From positions 1-64,000 of the forward strand of contig CAJTAT010000008.1 of assembly GCA_910574475.1 (NCBI GenBank): a stretch of 64,000 nucleotides of DNA, read 5' to 3'. The notes below the pieces were generated by a model. The model saw only the letters and a program-made list of their open reading frames with translations. It did no database searches and was not told the origin of the DNA. Shown here piece by piece: positions 52,486 through 61,683 of the stretch (the stretch's first letter is position 1; the number at the start of each line of letters is the position of its first letter). The translations under genes and the position numbers were made by a program. The DNA is from Clostridia bacterium. Lineage in GTDB: Bacteria > Bacillota > Clostridia > Lachnospirales > Lachnospiraceae.

Positions 52486-53655
52486 TTACTGAATGACAAC
52501 ATCATCCTCATAATCTGTCCAGACTGTGCAAATAAAGGTCTTTCCTACATTTAGAACAATCTCTGTGTCATCCTCTTCGTAATACCTGGCCGGGGTTCCC
52601 AATTCTCCAGGATTTCTCCAGTATCCCTCAATCATCTTTCCGTTTGTAAAGACAATACATTTATTCCTCTGTTCCTGAGTGGCAAAGTGCAGATAATCCT
52701 TGGAATCAAGGACCTCACCGTTACAGTATTGGAATATGACATTTGTCACTGCCACCTGTTCCCCTGTCAGCTCGTCCACATGTGGATTTCCGTATGTAGA
52801 GCGGTAATACTTCCGATCAGAGGCATTGTACTCAAAGGTGGCCTTCACACCTCCAAATCCATTCTTTCCTCCTGTGCCTCCCGGCTGCAAAAGAGTGGCT
52901 TCCGGGTAGCCTTCATACTCTGCAATCTCCCCTGTCTTTGCAAACTTAAACTTGCCTTCATAATCCTCCGGCATAGTCATATCGTACCCTTTATTCTCAA
53001 TATCCTTCTCAATTCCACTTGGAAATGCGTATAATGTATGCTCTCTTACCTTTCCAGGGCGGGAAATACGATCATACATTGCCGTAACAGGGCTATCAAT
53101 TCCCTTGGTCCCACCAGAGAGCACATCAAACTTTCCACTGTTCAAATCATCCAGGGCATAGAAAGCCTGTCCAAAGTGGCCGTATACTGCGTCAAACTCT
53201 TGGGCAAAATGTAAGAAATACAGACGGCAGCTACGAACCGATCCGATTCGTTCCAGCTCCCTCCAGTCCTCAAAAATCCCCATCCACCGGGTGGTGCGTC
53301 CCTCCACAGGACATTCATAGATGACACTTGCAGAAGTCGGTGCAGACATGGGGAGAGCATCCTGTGCACAGTTCATCATCATAGCCAAAGGCCTGCTGGT
53401 CCCCAGCTCCTCATCAATCCACTCTCCTGTGAAATAGCTGCGAATCTTTCCATCCACAACTTCACGCACCTCGGATTCTTCTTCCGCTTCCTCAATGGCT
53501 TCCGGGACCTCATTGTCTCCCTCAAATACTTCTTCTTCTGTATCAAAGTTTTCCTCTTCTGCGTCACAATTTGCAGAAACGGAATCTGACTTACTGCATC
53601 CAGCTACAAATAAAGCACAACATATCAGTAGCAAAAGCAAGATTCTTTTTTTCAT
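52486..53655 (-). CDS. DUF3048 (YerB-like) lipoprotein
   Basis: 389 residues with signal peptide and lipobox FVAGC (Cys20), an acidic linker (about 28-65) and the DUF3048 fold (about 75-380): RPLAMMMNCAQDALPMSAPTSASVIYECPVEGRTTRWMGIFED and the C-terminal GTPARYYEEDDTEIVLNVGKTFICTVW. YerB-type proteins are extracytoplasmic and of unknown function. AGAGG precedes the ATG. It lies between ybeY and the SpoVB-like gene. Confidence 0.88.
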   Translation of the reverse strand: MKKRILLLLLICCALFVAGCSKSDSVSANCDAEEENFDTEEEVFEGDNEVPEAIEEAEEESEVREVVDGKIRSYFTGEWIDEELGTSRPLAMMMNCAQDALPMSAPTSASVIYECPVEGRTTRWMGIFEDWRELERIGSVRSCRLYFLHFAQEFDAVYGHFGQAFYALDDLNSGKFDVLSGGTKGIDSPVTAMYDRISRPGKVREHTLYAFPSGIEKDIENKGYDMTMPEDYEGKFKFAKTGEIAEYEGYPEATLLQPGGTGGKNGFGGVKATFEYNASDRKYYRSTYGNPHVDELTGEQVAVTNVIFQYCNGEVLDSKDYLHFATQEQRNKCIVFTNGKMIEGYWRNPGELGTPARYYEEDDTEIVLNVGKTFICTVWTDYEDDVVIQ

Positions 53656-53670
53656 AAATAAGTTCCTCTC

Positions 53671-54171
53671 CTAACGTAAAATATTTAAAGAATTTAAAAT
53701 TGCAGTCTGCTTGTCCTCCATGACCTTAGCTTCTTTCGGTACCATATGGTCATAGCCACACAGGTGCAGGACACTGTGAGTAATCAGAAAAGCAAATTCC
53801 CTCTCCTCACTGTGACCGTATTTTTGAGCTTGCTCCACGACTTTCTCTATGGAGATTATAATATCTCCCAGCACTAACTCACCTGTCTCTGGATTAAAAC
53901 TGTCACACACCCCGGTTTCAGCCACACCAAAATCAGAGGGTATGTCATACTCCATCATAGGGAAAGATAATACGTCTGTGGGTTTATCTATCTGTCTGTA
54001 CTCCTGGTTGATCCTGCGAATGGTTTCATTGTCTGTCAAAAGCAGATTGATCTCTACTTCATAGGGACAGCCTTCATAATCCAGTGTAGCCTCAATCACC
54101 TTTTTGGCCACTGCCTCAGTGTCAACCTTTTTCAGTCGTACGCTGCTCTCATCTTCTACGTTGAGTGTCAT
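53671..54171 (-). CDS. ybeY: Endoribonuclease/rRNA maturation factor YbeY
   Basis: 166 residues, normal length. The zinc-binding signature HSVLHLCGYDH is complete, with the conserved TDNETIRRINQEYRQIDKPTDVLSFP strand before it. YbeY takes part in 16S rRNA 3' end maturation and ribosome quality control. The start at 54171 follows AAAGGATT and overlaps the phoH gene end by 23 bp. A 31-codon upstream extension is inside phoH and is not needed. Confidence 0.94.
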   Translation of the reverse strand: MTLNVEDESSVRLKKVDTEAVAKKVIEATLDYEGCPYEVEINLLLTDNETIRRINQEYRQIDKPTDVLSFPMMEYDIPSDFGVAETGVCDSFNPETGELVLGDIIISIEKVVEQAQKYGHSEEREFAFLITHSVLHLCGYDHMVPKEAKVMEDKQTAILNSLNILR

Positions 54172-55156
54172 AAGAATCCTTTCTGGAGCCCCGACGCTCC
54201 TGGGCCCTTTCATAAGTCTCGTAGGCTTGCACGATTTTTTGTACCAGCGGATGACGCACCACATCCTTGCTGGTCAAAGCGCAAAAGCCAATATCCTCCA
54301 CTTTTGCAAGTACACGCATGGCAACTTCCAGGCCGGAACGTGTACCTGATGGTAAATCTTTCTGACTGGCATCCCCAGTAACAATTACTTTGGACCCAAA
54401 ACCAATACGTGTCAAAAACATTTTCATCTGAGCCGGTGTCGTATTCTGGGCCTCATCCAGGATAATAAACGCATTATCCAGGGTTCGTCCCCTCATATAA
54501 GCGAGAGGGGCTACCTCAATGAGCCCTCTCTCCATATTTTTCAAAAAGCTGTCAGCCCCCATAATCTGATACAAGGCATCGTACAGAGGTCTCAGATAAG
54601 GATCCACCTTACTCTGGAGATCACCGGGAAGAAACCCCAACTTCTCCCCTGCCTCTATGGCCGGCCTTGTGAGAATAATCCGGCTGACTTCATCATTTTT
54701 AAAAGCTGTGATAGCCATAGCCATGGCAAGATATGTCTTTCCCGTACCTGCCGGACCTGTGCCAAAGACAATCATTTTATCCCGAATGAGATCTACATAC
54801 TGCTTTTGACCCAAGGTTTTTGGTTTGATGGGCTTTCCACTTATGGTATGGCAGATCAGCTCCTTATCTATCTCCACAATGGCTTCCTCCTGGCCTTCCA
54901 TAGAGAGGGCCAGGGCATAGTCTACATTCTGCTCCTGGATGACATTGCCCCGTCTGGACAGTTCTAGCAGCTGCTCAAACACACGGGCTGTCTGCCCGGC
55001 CTGCTTTGCAGGTCCCAGGATTTTCACTGCCCCATCTCTGGAGATCACAGAAACCTTTAAGGTCTGCTCTATTTTTTTTACATGGCTGTCAAATTGACCA
55101 AATACATTGCGCTCATGCTCTGCCGGAACATCTATGATTGTCTCTACTGTATTCAA
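54149..55156 (-). CDS. PhoH-family ATPase
   Basis: 335 residues. The PhoH ATPase core has Walker A GTGPAGTGKTYLAMA (about 138) and Walker B AFIILDEAQNTTPAQMKMFLTRIG, followed by VTGDASQKDLP. An N-terminal KH-like part precedes it. It is a predicted RNA-linked ATPase that partners YbeY genetically. The start is TTG after AAAGGAG. It is followed upstream-to-downstream by ybeY in the classic yqfC-yqfD-phoH-ybeY order. Confidence 0.92.
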   Translation of the reverse strand: MNTVETIIDVPAEHERNVFGQFDSHVKKIEQTLKVSVISRDGAVKILGPAKQAGQTARVFEQLLELSRRGNVIQEQNVDYALALSMEGQEEAIVEIDKELICHTISGKPIKPKTLGQKQYVDLIRDKMIVFGTGPAGTGKTYLAMAMAITAFKNDEVSRIILTRPAIEAGEKLGFLPGDLQSKVDPYLRPLYDALYQIMGADSFLKNMERGLIEVAPLAYMRGRTLDNAFIILDEAQNTTPAQMKMFLTRIGFGSKVIVTGDASQKDLPSGTRSGLEVAMRVLAKVEDIGFCALTSKDVVRHPLVQKIVQAYETYERAQERRGSRKDSYDTQRRR

Positions 55157-55184
55157 ATTCCAGTACTCCTTTAATCGTACCTGT

Positions 55185-56426
55185 CTATTTTGTCTCTGTA
55201 TCTTCTTCGGGAGGCAGGGGTTCCTCCATCACTTCTGTGGAAGTATAACTGCTGATCTCCTCCAGGGCCGAAATTGTCCCATAAGAAGTACAGGCATTTC
55301 TGCCGACTTCTATTTTAACATTATTTTCAACAATTTGAACCCCCTTTTGAACTAATTTTTCTAAAAATTCATTTAAACTAGCCTCAGCCAGAGCTTTTGC
55401 CTCCTCTTTACTGTAAGATTCTGTATAAATTTCGTATTCTTCATACTGTGTCGTTCCAAAAGTGAGAGGCAGATAAAAGTTCTCTGTAATCTTTACAGGA
55501 TACTCTGTATTTAAGACACTGTAAGCATTATAATTTGGTTTTGGATTGAAAGCAATGGTTTTGTTTCCCAAGTTCATATAGACGCCAAAACGCTTTTTCC
55601 CTGTGGGATGTTTCACCTCGTGGGATAGTACAAATTCATCATAGTAGACATAACTTGTTCTGGCGTAAACATCTGCGTCAGAGGCAGTATACTGGTATCC
55701 TGATACTTCTCCACTGTCATTCATTAGTTCAATCCGGCCTGACACAAGAGGGGTTCCCTTTTCCACCTCATCTCCCACCTGAACTTGAGCCACACCGCTG
55801 CGCACCAGAATACTGGTGATGATACCTTCCCGGGCAGCCACAATGTCTCTTGGGCTTTCCTCCTCCTTCTCCTCATGTATATCTGTGCTATCCATATTTT
55901 CTTTCACACGAATCAACAGGCGTGTGCCGCGAATCTCCGCTGATACCCAGATAATATCTGGAAACTCTATCCGTATCATTGCCTGTATTTGCTTGCAGTC
56001 CACCTGACTTTTCTTCATCCCATGTACAATGTTTTCTGATTCCAGATAATCCAAAATCACATCTGTGGTTCTGGAATAATTGCCTTCAATATGGATATTC
56101 CAGATATACAGGGACATCACATACAAAAAGGTAATGCATAGCAAGATACCTACAGGAAACATTTTGCGGTGACGGTACTTGTGCAAAAAAAACGGAAGCC
56201 CGTGCCGCTCTGTCACAAGAACATGGGCTTTTGCCTTCCTGCGCAGAGGTTTCAGCTTCCGAAAGTCACGGATACTCAAATTCATCTCATAATTGACACC
56301 ACTGCTCTGTAGATCCCAAATCTCAATATGGTGAGCCTTGCAGAGGTTTAAAAAACGTTCTGGAGAGTAACCAGACAGACGGATCCGCACATAGCCCTGG
56401 AGATAACGAAAAAATGAAATCAGCAA
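55185..56426 (-). CDS. yqfD: Sporulation protein YqfD
   Basis: 413 residues. The N-terminal cytoplasmic domain (1-90, with LQGYVRIRLSGYSPERFLNLCKAHHI) precedes a transmembrane helix (about 91-112) and a large extracellular domain with GTRLLIRVKENMDS, VAAREGIITSILVRSGVAQVQVGDEVEKGTPLVSG. This is the YqfD (SpoIV-related) architecture, needed in mid-sporulation in Bacillus. The start is TTG after CAGGAGG and overlaps yqfC by 7 bp. Confidence 0.92.
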   Translation of the reverse strand: MLISFFRYLQGYVRIRLSGYSPERFLNLCKAHHIEIWDLQSSGVNYEMNLSIRDFRKLKPLRRKAKAHVLVTERHGLPFFLHKYRHRKMFPVGILLCITFLYVMSLYIWNIHIEGNYSRTTDVILDYLESENIVHGMKKSQVDCKQIQAMIRIEFPDIIWVSAEIRGTRLLIRVKENMDSTDIHEEKEEESPRDIVAAREGIITSILVRSGVAQVQVGDEVEKGTPLVSGRIELMNDSGEVSGYQYTASDADVYARTSYVYYDEFVLSHEVKHPTGKKRFGVYMNLGNKTIAFNPKPNYNAYSVLNTEYPVKITENFYLPLTFGTTQYEEYEIYTESYSKEEAKALAEASLNEFLEKLVQKGVQIVENNVKIEVGRNACTSYGTISALEEISSYTSTEVMEEPLPPEEDTETK

Positions 56427-56680
56427 TATTTCACCTCCTGGATTTCTCCGGTGATTTTCATTTCATCATTCGTATAATAGTCAATATATAAATGGACGCC
56501 GTAAATTTCTAATTTACACGTCTTTGTCTGAATACGGATAAGCTCTTCTGTATATTCAACAAGGCTCATGTAGTTTTCCACATAAGCCTCATGTTTTCCA
56601 GTGATTGTCACAATTACAGCTCCGAGCATCAAATCCTTGGGCAGATTTAATGCATCTGTCATATCTTCTTTCCAGTTCAT
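56420..56680 (-). CDS. yqfC: Sporulation protein YqfC
   Basis: 86 residues. It has the YqfC pattern: LPKDLMLGAVIVTITGKHEAYVENYMSLVEYTEELI and the strand pair RIQTKTCKLEIYGVHLYIDYYTNDEMKITGEI. It is a beta-rich protein expressed with yqfD during sporulation; the mechanism is unknown. It overlaps yqfD by 7 bp and starts the yqfCD-phoH-ybeY operon. Confidence 0.92.
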   Translation of the reverse strand: MNWKEDMTDALNLPKDLMLGAVIVTITGKHEAYVENYMSLVEYTEELIRIQTKTCKLEIYGVHLYIDYYTNDEMKITGEIQEVKYC

Positions 56681-56754
56681 CAGCCCCGGACCTTTGCCTT
56701 ATTTACTGTAACTATATGCCCGAAGCCGCAATTCTATGACGCCAAGAATCTGTT

Positions 56755-58164
56755 CTACTCTTTCCTTGCCAATTGTCTTCCCATGAGCACACCCATCATG
56801 GACGCCATCATAAGCCCTCTGGTCCATCCACTGGAATCCCCCAGACAGTAGAGGCCTTGTATATTTGTGAGAAACTCTGGTGTCATTTTGATTCGGTTGC
56901 TGTAGAACTTAAGCTCTGGGGAGTATAAAAGAGTCTCATTTGCCGCAAAGCCTGGCACTACATGATCCACAGCCTGAATAAAATTAATGATATTTGTCAT
57001 GGCGCGGTAAGGCATAGCTGCTGTAATATCTCCAGCCACTGCATCGGGAAGAGAAGGGCGCACATTTGACTGACTAAGTTCCTTCTGCCAGGTCCGCTTG
57101 CCTCCCAAAATATCTCCATATCTCTGCACCAGAATCCTGCCGTCTCCCAGCATATTTGTCAGCTCTCCCACCTTTTTTGCGTAGGCAATAGGCTGATTAA
57201 AGGGGTGAGTAAAATTATGGGAGCACAGGATTGCCAAATTGGTGTTGCCGGATTTCAGATCCTTATAGGAATGGCCGTTGACAACTGCCAGATCGTTGTC
57301 ATAATTTTCCTGGCTGACAAAACCACCTGGATTCTGGCAGAAGGTACGCACTTTATTTTTGTAGGGCAGCGGATATCCAATCAACTTTGACTCATAGAGA
57401 ATATTATTCACATCCTCCATAATTTCGTTGCGAACCTCCACCCGCACACCGATGTCCACTGTTCCTGGCTGGTGGGCAACCTTATGCTGTTCACAAATTT
57501 GTTCCAGCCAGTCTGCACCTTTACGTCCGGTAGCCACAACTACATGCTCAGCTCGGATCTCTTGCTCATCCTCATGTTTTAAAGAAGTCTCAATGGTCAC
57601 ACCTTTACATACCTCATTTTCTACCACCAAATCTTTACAGTGATAGCCAAAAAGAATCTCCACACCGTGATCCAGCAGGTATTGCTCTATCTGATAGTAG
57701 ATTTCCTGGGCTTTTTCTGTTCCCAGATGGCGAATAGGGCAGTCTACCAGCTTTAAGCCTGCCTGAATAGCACGCTTACGGATATCTTTTACCTCTTTTT
57801 CATTTCCTACGCCTTCTACCTTGGTGTCTGCGCCAAATTCCAGATAAATTTTATCCGTATAATCAATCATTTCCTGGGCGAAATCCTCTCCGATCAGACT
57901 GGGCAGATCTCCTCCCACTTCATAACTTAAAGAAAGCTTACCGTCAGAAAAAGCTCCTGCCCCTGAAAATCCTGTGGTGATATTGCAGTATGGCTTGCAG
58001 TTGACACATTTTTTTGTCTTGGATTTGGGACATTCCCGCTTTTCTACAGGCTTTCCCTTTTCCACAATTGTGATATGCTTCTTGCTGTTTTGACGAAGTA
58101 ATTCTAATGCGGTGAAAATACCGGCCGGGCCGGCGCCTATGATGCAGATGTCTGTTTTTTTCAT
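56755..58164 (-). CDS. FAD-dependent dehydrogenase (NAD(P)/FAD oxidoreductase, COG2509-like)
   Basis: 469 residues. The dinucleotide motif GAGPAGIFTALELLRQ (10-25) is followed by VEKGKPVEKRECP and a Cys-rich loop (CPKSKTKKCVNCKPYC), a possible metal or Fe-S site near the flavin. The second half has VVATGRKGADWLE and the C-terminal YCLGDSSGWTRGLMMASMMGVLMG, binding FAD. The family is uncharacterised, although widespread in anaerobes. A strong GGAGG site is present. Confidence 0.88.
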   Translation of the reverse strand: MKKTDICIIGAGPAGIFTALELLRQNSKKHITIVEKGKPVEKRECPKSKTKKCVNCKPYCNITTGFSGAGAFSDGKLSLSYEVGGDLPSLIGEDFAQEMIDYTDKIYLEFGADTKVEGVGNEKEVKDIRKRAIQAGLKLVDCPIRHLGTEKAQEIYYQIEQYLLDHGVEILFGYHCKDLVVENEVCKGVTIETSLKHEDEQEIRAEHVVVATGRKGADWLEQICEQHKVAHQPGTVDIGVRVEVRNEIMEDVNNILYESKLIGYPLPYKNKVRTFCQNPGGFVSQENYDNDLAVVNGHSYKDLKSGNTNLAILCSHNFTHPFNQPIAYAKKVGELTNMLGDGRILVQRYGDILGGKRTWQKELSQSNVRPSLPDAVAGDITAAMPYRAMTNIINFIQAVDHVVPGFAANETLLYSPELKFYSNRIKMTPEFLTNIQGLYCLGDSSGWTRGLMMASMMGVLMGRQLARKE

Positions 58165-58255
58165 TTTGCTACCTCCATTATATAAACATTGCCGTTTCAG
58201 TGGGAATATGAAGTTTTGTCAAGCTTTTAACTTCTTATGCTTTATTGTAGTGACA

Positions 58256-58999
58256 TTACAGAACCCGAATCAGCACAAACTGCCCGATTATCCAGAGAAG
58301 AAGCAGATGTATGGGATAAAAGGCATAGAAAAAATATCTGGGCTGCCGCCCTCTCTCTCCATTGTACAGGGCAATCCCTCCAAAGGCCAACACGGCAGGA
58401 ATCTCCAGAGTGGAAAGTCCCACCAGTGTTCCTACACTTGCCAGACACCGAAGCCATGGGTAATCCCGAAACACATACATAAAAATAATCACCAGGACTC
58501 CCACTGCGCCGTAATCTGTCTTACAGTACTGGGCCCCCAGAACCAGGAATACCAGTCCAATCATTCCCCATAAGGATTTATGCTTTTCATTTTTCAGGAT
58601 CCAGATAGCACCAAGGCCTATAAGGAGGGTGAAATATACGTTCTGGCTTCCCCAGTAAAAGAGCTGGTTATGAAAGGCCAGATCAAAGGGAATCTCGGAA
58701 ATCAATGCAAAGACTGCCAGTCTTCCCATATATTGATTGAAATTTCTTGTATGCAATGCTCCCTCTATTAATAGAAAGCAAAAGATGGGAAAGGCGATTC
58801 TGCCTACAAGGCGCAATCCCCTATCTATCTCATACCAAAACATAAGATTATCAATCTGTCCAGCCAGAGGGGAGTTTCCATAGACATTCATCACGAACAC
58901 TTCCAAAAGACAGGCTCCTATGTGATCAATAAACATGGTTCCTATGGCAATCCATTTCAATGTACTCCCGTAGAATGGTTTTTTTGGGGGAATCGTCAT
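58256..58999 (-). CDS. TraX-family membrane protein
   Basis: 247 residues with about seven membrane helices. The N-terminal STLKWIAIGTMFIDHIGACLLE and LVGRIAFPIFCFLLIEGALHTRNFNQYMGRL segments are typical of TraX. TraX in the F plasmid acetylates the pilin N-terminus, but most chromosomal homologues in Firmicutes have unknown acyl-transfer roles. It overlaps the beta-helix gene by 4 bp. No link to the pili in this window is claimed. Confidence 0.85.
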   Translation of the reverse strand: MTIPPKKPFYGSTLKWIAIGTMFIDHIGACLLEVFVMNVYGNSPLAGQIDNLMFWYEIDRGLRLVGRIAFPIFCFLLIEGALHTRNFNQYMGRLAVFALISEIPFDLAFHNQLFYWGSQNVYFTLLIGLGAIWILKNEKHKSLWGMIGLVFLVLGAQYCKTDYGAVGVLVIIFMYVFRDYPWLRCLASVGTLVGLSTLEIPAVLAFGGIALYNGERGRQPRYFFYAFYPIHLLLLWIIGQFVLIRVL

Positions 59000-59661
59000 C
59001 GTTTTTCTACTACCTCACCCTGTTTTTTGTAGATCGATCTGGCAGGTACCACGCCTCTGACTGAGGAAAGGGGATAGATATTGGAATTCTTTCCAATCAC
59101 GGTTCCCGGGTTCAGAATAGAGCCGCAGCCAACCTCTACTTCATCTCCTATCATAGCTCCGAATTTTTTGATTCCCGTCTCAATATCACCATTTGGCGTA
59201 TGTACCTTTACCAAAAGTTTATCAGATTTTACATTGGAGGTTATGGAGCCGGCTCCCATATGGGCTTTGTATCCCAAAATGGAATCTCCTACATAATTGT
59301 AGTGTGGCACCTGGACTTTGTTAAACAGAATCACATTTTTAAGTTCTGTAGAATTACCTACTACAGCCCCTTCCCCCACAAGTGCGTTTCCCCGGATAAA
59401 TGCGCAGTGGCGAATCTCCGCATCCTTGCCGATGATTGCCGGACCTGTGATAGAGGCTGTGGGAGCTACCTTTGCACTTTTGGCAATCCAGATATTCTCT
59501 CCATGCTTTTCATATTCCTCTTCACTTAAAGACTTCCCAAGTTCCAGGATAAAATCGCCAATCTTGGGAAGAGCCTCCCATGGATACAAAACACTGGAAA
59601 GTAAAGGTGCTGCCAATGTCTCGCTTAAGGTAAAAATAGATGTCACTTCTAATTCTTTCAT
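58996..59661 (-). CDS. Left-handed beta-helix (hexapeptide) acyltransferase-like protein
   Basis: 221 residues. A short helical N-terminus (IFTLSETLAAPLLSSVLYPWEAL) is followed by hexapeptide repeats (WIAKSAKVAPTASITGPAII, IRHCAFIRGNALVGEGAVVG), as in the GlmU acetyltransferase domain and UDP-GlcNAc pyrophosphorylase-like proteins. HYNYVGDSILG and the HMGAGSITSN segment match the GlmU active-site region. No pyrophosphorylase domain is present. It overlaps TraX-like and topB genes by 4 bp each. Acceptor unknown. Confidence 0.85.
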   Translation of the reverse strand: MKELEVTSIFTLSETLAAPLLSSVLYPWEALPKIGDFILELGKSLSEEEYEKHGENIWIAKSAKVAPTASITGPAIIGKDAEIRHCAFIRGNALVGEGAVVGNSTELKNVILFNKVQVPHYNYVGDSILGYKAHMGAGSITSNVKSDKLLVKVHTPNGDIETGIKKFGAMIGDEVEVGCGSILNPGTVIGKNSNIYPLSSVRGVVPARSIYKKQGEVVEKR

Positions 59662-61676
59662 GATTCTTTACTCCTTTTTGTCTTCTTTTTCTGGTAAAAT
59701 TTTGCGGATGCGTCAAAATAGGGCCGGAGGGCATTTTGATAGTTAGCAGCCAGCACAGCCTGTGTCTTATCTGTAATAAACTTTTCCAGCTTCTGCATAT
59801 AATAATCTTCCGTGATACTTCCCTCTGCCATCTGAGTCAATCCCTTTTCCCAGCTGGCCGTCAGCTCTGGATTCAGCAAACTGTAAATAGAGGCCCGTAC
59901 CACATCGTATATCATCTCCCCCAAAAGAGTAGGCGTAATGATCTGAGTCTTTTTATTTAACATGATATACTGATTGTTTACTAATTTTTTCAAAATCTCT
60001 GCTCGGGTGGCGCTTGTTCCTATGCCGCTACCCTTAATTTGGGCCCGCAGCTCTTCATCCTCAATCAGTTGGCCCGCATTTTCCATGGCCAGAATCATGG
60101 AGCCGGAATTATAACGCTTGGGCGCAGAGGTTTCCCCCTCCTTGATCTGAAATCCCTTTATCTCCACAGAATCTCCCTTTTTTAAGTGTTTTAAGATCTC
60201 AAAAAATTCTGTATCACAGCGAACATCCTCTGCTTCCTCTCCCTTTTTCTTGCTGTCGCCAGCAATTGGCAGTACCTTGAGATACCCTTCCACTATCAAC
60301 ATTTTAAAGCTGGAAAAAAACTTTTCTCCCCTTACTATTGTCACTAATTGTACTCTCTGATACTCTGCTGCCGGATAAAAAATGCCAAGAAACCGGCGGG
60401 TAATCAGTTCATAGACCTGCCCAGCCACATTTGACAAGCTATTTAAGGCTCCCAGTCCCTGTCCAGTGGGAATAATGGCATAGTGGTCAGTAATCTGTTT
60501 GTCATTTACATAGCGAGTTTTTGCGATTCCCTGGTAAACATTCCCTTGGAGCACTTCTCTGGCATAGGCAGACACCTTTTGGTAGGCTTGTAGACCGGAA
60601 ATATTTTTCTTTATTTCCTTTGCCACTGCTGTAGACAGTACTCTTGCATCTGTTCTCGGGTATGTGACCAGCTTTTTCTCATAGAGTTCCTGGACAATTC
60701 GCAAAGTCTCATCAGGGCTGATTTTATATAGGCGGGAACATTCATTCTGAAGCTCTGCCAGGTTAAATAACAGCGGTGGATTTTTCTTCTCCTTCTTGCG
60801 CTCCACAGAAAAGAGCTGTGCATGAATAGGCTTTTCTTCTTCCAGAAAACGGATCAAAGCCTCTGCATCTTTGCGCTCTTTAAAGCCATTCTCTTTGTAT
60901 AGCTTGGGAGACTGCCAGGCAGCAGAGCCTTCTACAGCTCTCCACTCCCCCTCAAAACCTTTGTCACTGAAAGACTGAGAGGACAACACGCGATAGAAAG
61001 GAGTCTTTACAAACTCTCGAATCTCACGCTCCCGTTTTACAACCATTCCCAACACACAGGTCATCACCCGTCCCACGGAAATGACAGTATACTTTGTATT
61101 TATATAATTGGAAATGGTATTCCCATATTTCAGTGTAAGCAGACGGGAGAAATTTATTCCCATCAGATAGTCTTCTTTTGCACGCAAATAAGCAGCGCTG
61201 GACAGATTGTCATACTCTGACAGATCTTTTGCCTCCCGAATTCCCCGGAGGATCTCCTCCTCTGTCTGAGAGTCAATCCAGACACGGCGCCGCTCCTTTC
61301 CTTTTACTCCTGCCATCTGCTCCACTAGACGGTAGATGTACTCCCCCTCCCGCCCTGAGTCCGTACACACATAAATAACCTCCACATCCGGCCGGGTAAG
61401 AAGGGCCTTGACTGTCTGGTACTGCTTACTGACAGCCGGGATAACTTCATACTTAAACTTTTTAGGGAGAAAGGGCAGGGTCGTCAGACTCCATCTCTTA
61501 TATTTTTCGTCGTAAACCTCTGGGTAGCTCATTGTCACCAGATGGCCGACGCACCAGGTGACAATACTGTCCTCTCCTTCCAGATAGCCGTCCTTTCGGG
61601 AGGTACTAAGCTTCAGAGCTTTGGCAAACTCCTGGGCTACACTCGGTTTTTCTGCTATATATAGTGATTTTCCCAT
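59658..61676 (-). CDS. topB: DNA topoisomerase III
   Basis: 672 residues. The Toprim domain starts SLYIAEKPSVAQEFAKAL and has CTDSGREGEYIYR. The type IA core carries the active-site Tyr in KLVTYPRTDARVL (about 337), plus GIGTSATRAEILKKL and the C-terminal ELTASWEKGLTQMAEG. No zinc fingers follow, normal for bacterial TopB. It decatenates DNA by single-strand passage. The sequence is full length, and gene neighbours are housekeeping, so it is probably chromosomal rather than ICE-borne. Confidence 0.94.
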   Translation of the reverse strand: MGKSLYIAEKPSVAQEFAKALKLSTSRKDGYLEGEDSIVTWCVGHLVTMSYPEVYDEKYKRWSLTTLPFLPKKFKYEVIPAVSKQYQTVKALLTRPDVEVIYVCTDSGREGEYIYRLVEQMAGVKGKERRRVWIDSQTEEEILRGIREAKDLSEYDNLSSAAYLRAKEDYLMGINFSRLLTLKYGNTISNYINTKYTVISVGRVMTCVLGMVVKREREIREFVKTPFYRVLSSQSFSDKGFEGEWRAVEGSAAWQSPKLYKENGFKERKDAEALIRFLEEEKPIHAQLFSVERKKEKKNPPLLFNLAELQNECSRLYKISPDETLRIVQELYEKKLVTYPRTDARVLSTAVAKEIKKNISGLQAYQKVSAYAREVLQGNVYQGIAKTRYVNDKQITDHYAIIPTGQGLGALNSLSNVAGQVYELITRRFLGIFYPAAEYQRVQLVTIVRGEKFFSSFKMLIVEGYLKVLPIAGDSKKKGEEAEDVRCDTEFFEILKHLKKGDSVEIKGFQIKEGETSAPKRYNSGSMILAMENAGQLIEDEELRAQIKGSGIGTSATRAEILKKLVNNQYIMLNKKTQIITPTLLGEMIYDVVRASIYSLLNPELTASWEKGLTQMAEGSITEDYYMQKLEKFITDKTQAVLAANYQNALRPYFDASAKFYQKKKTKRSKES

Positions 61677-61683
61677 AGTTATT

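Noticed and set aside
58256..58999. TraX-like gene as evidence of a conjugative plasmid or of pilin acetylation
   Set aside because: Chromosomal TraX homologues are common in Firmicutes, and its neighbours here are housekeeping genes, with no conjugation genes around.
59658..61676. Topoisomerase III as an ICE-borne gene
   Set aside because: Mobile elements often carry topB-like genes, but it overlaps a housekeeping-type gene by 4 bp and no transfer genes are near.
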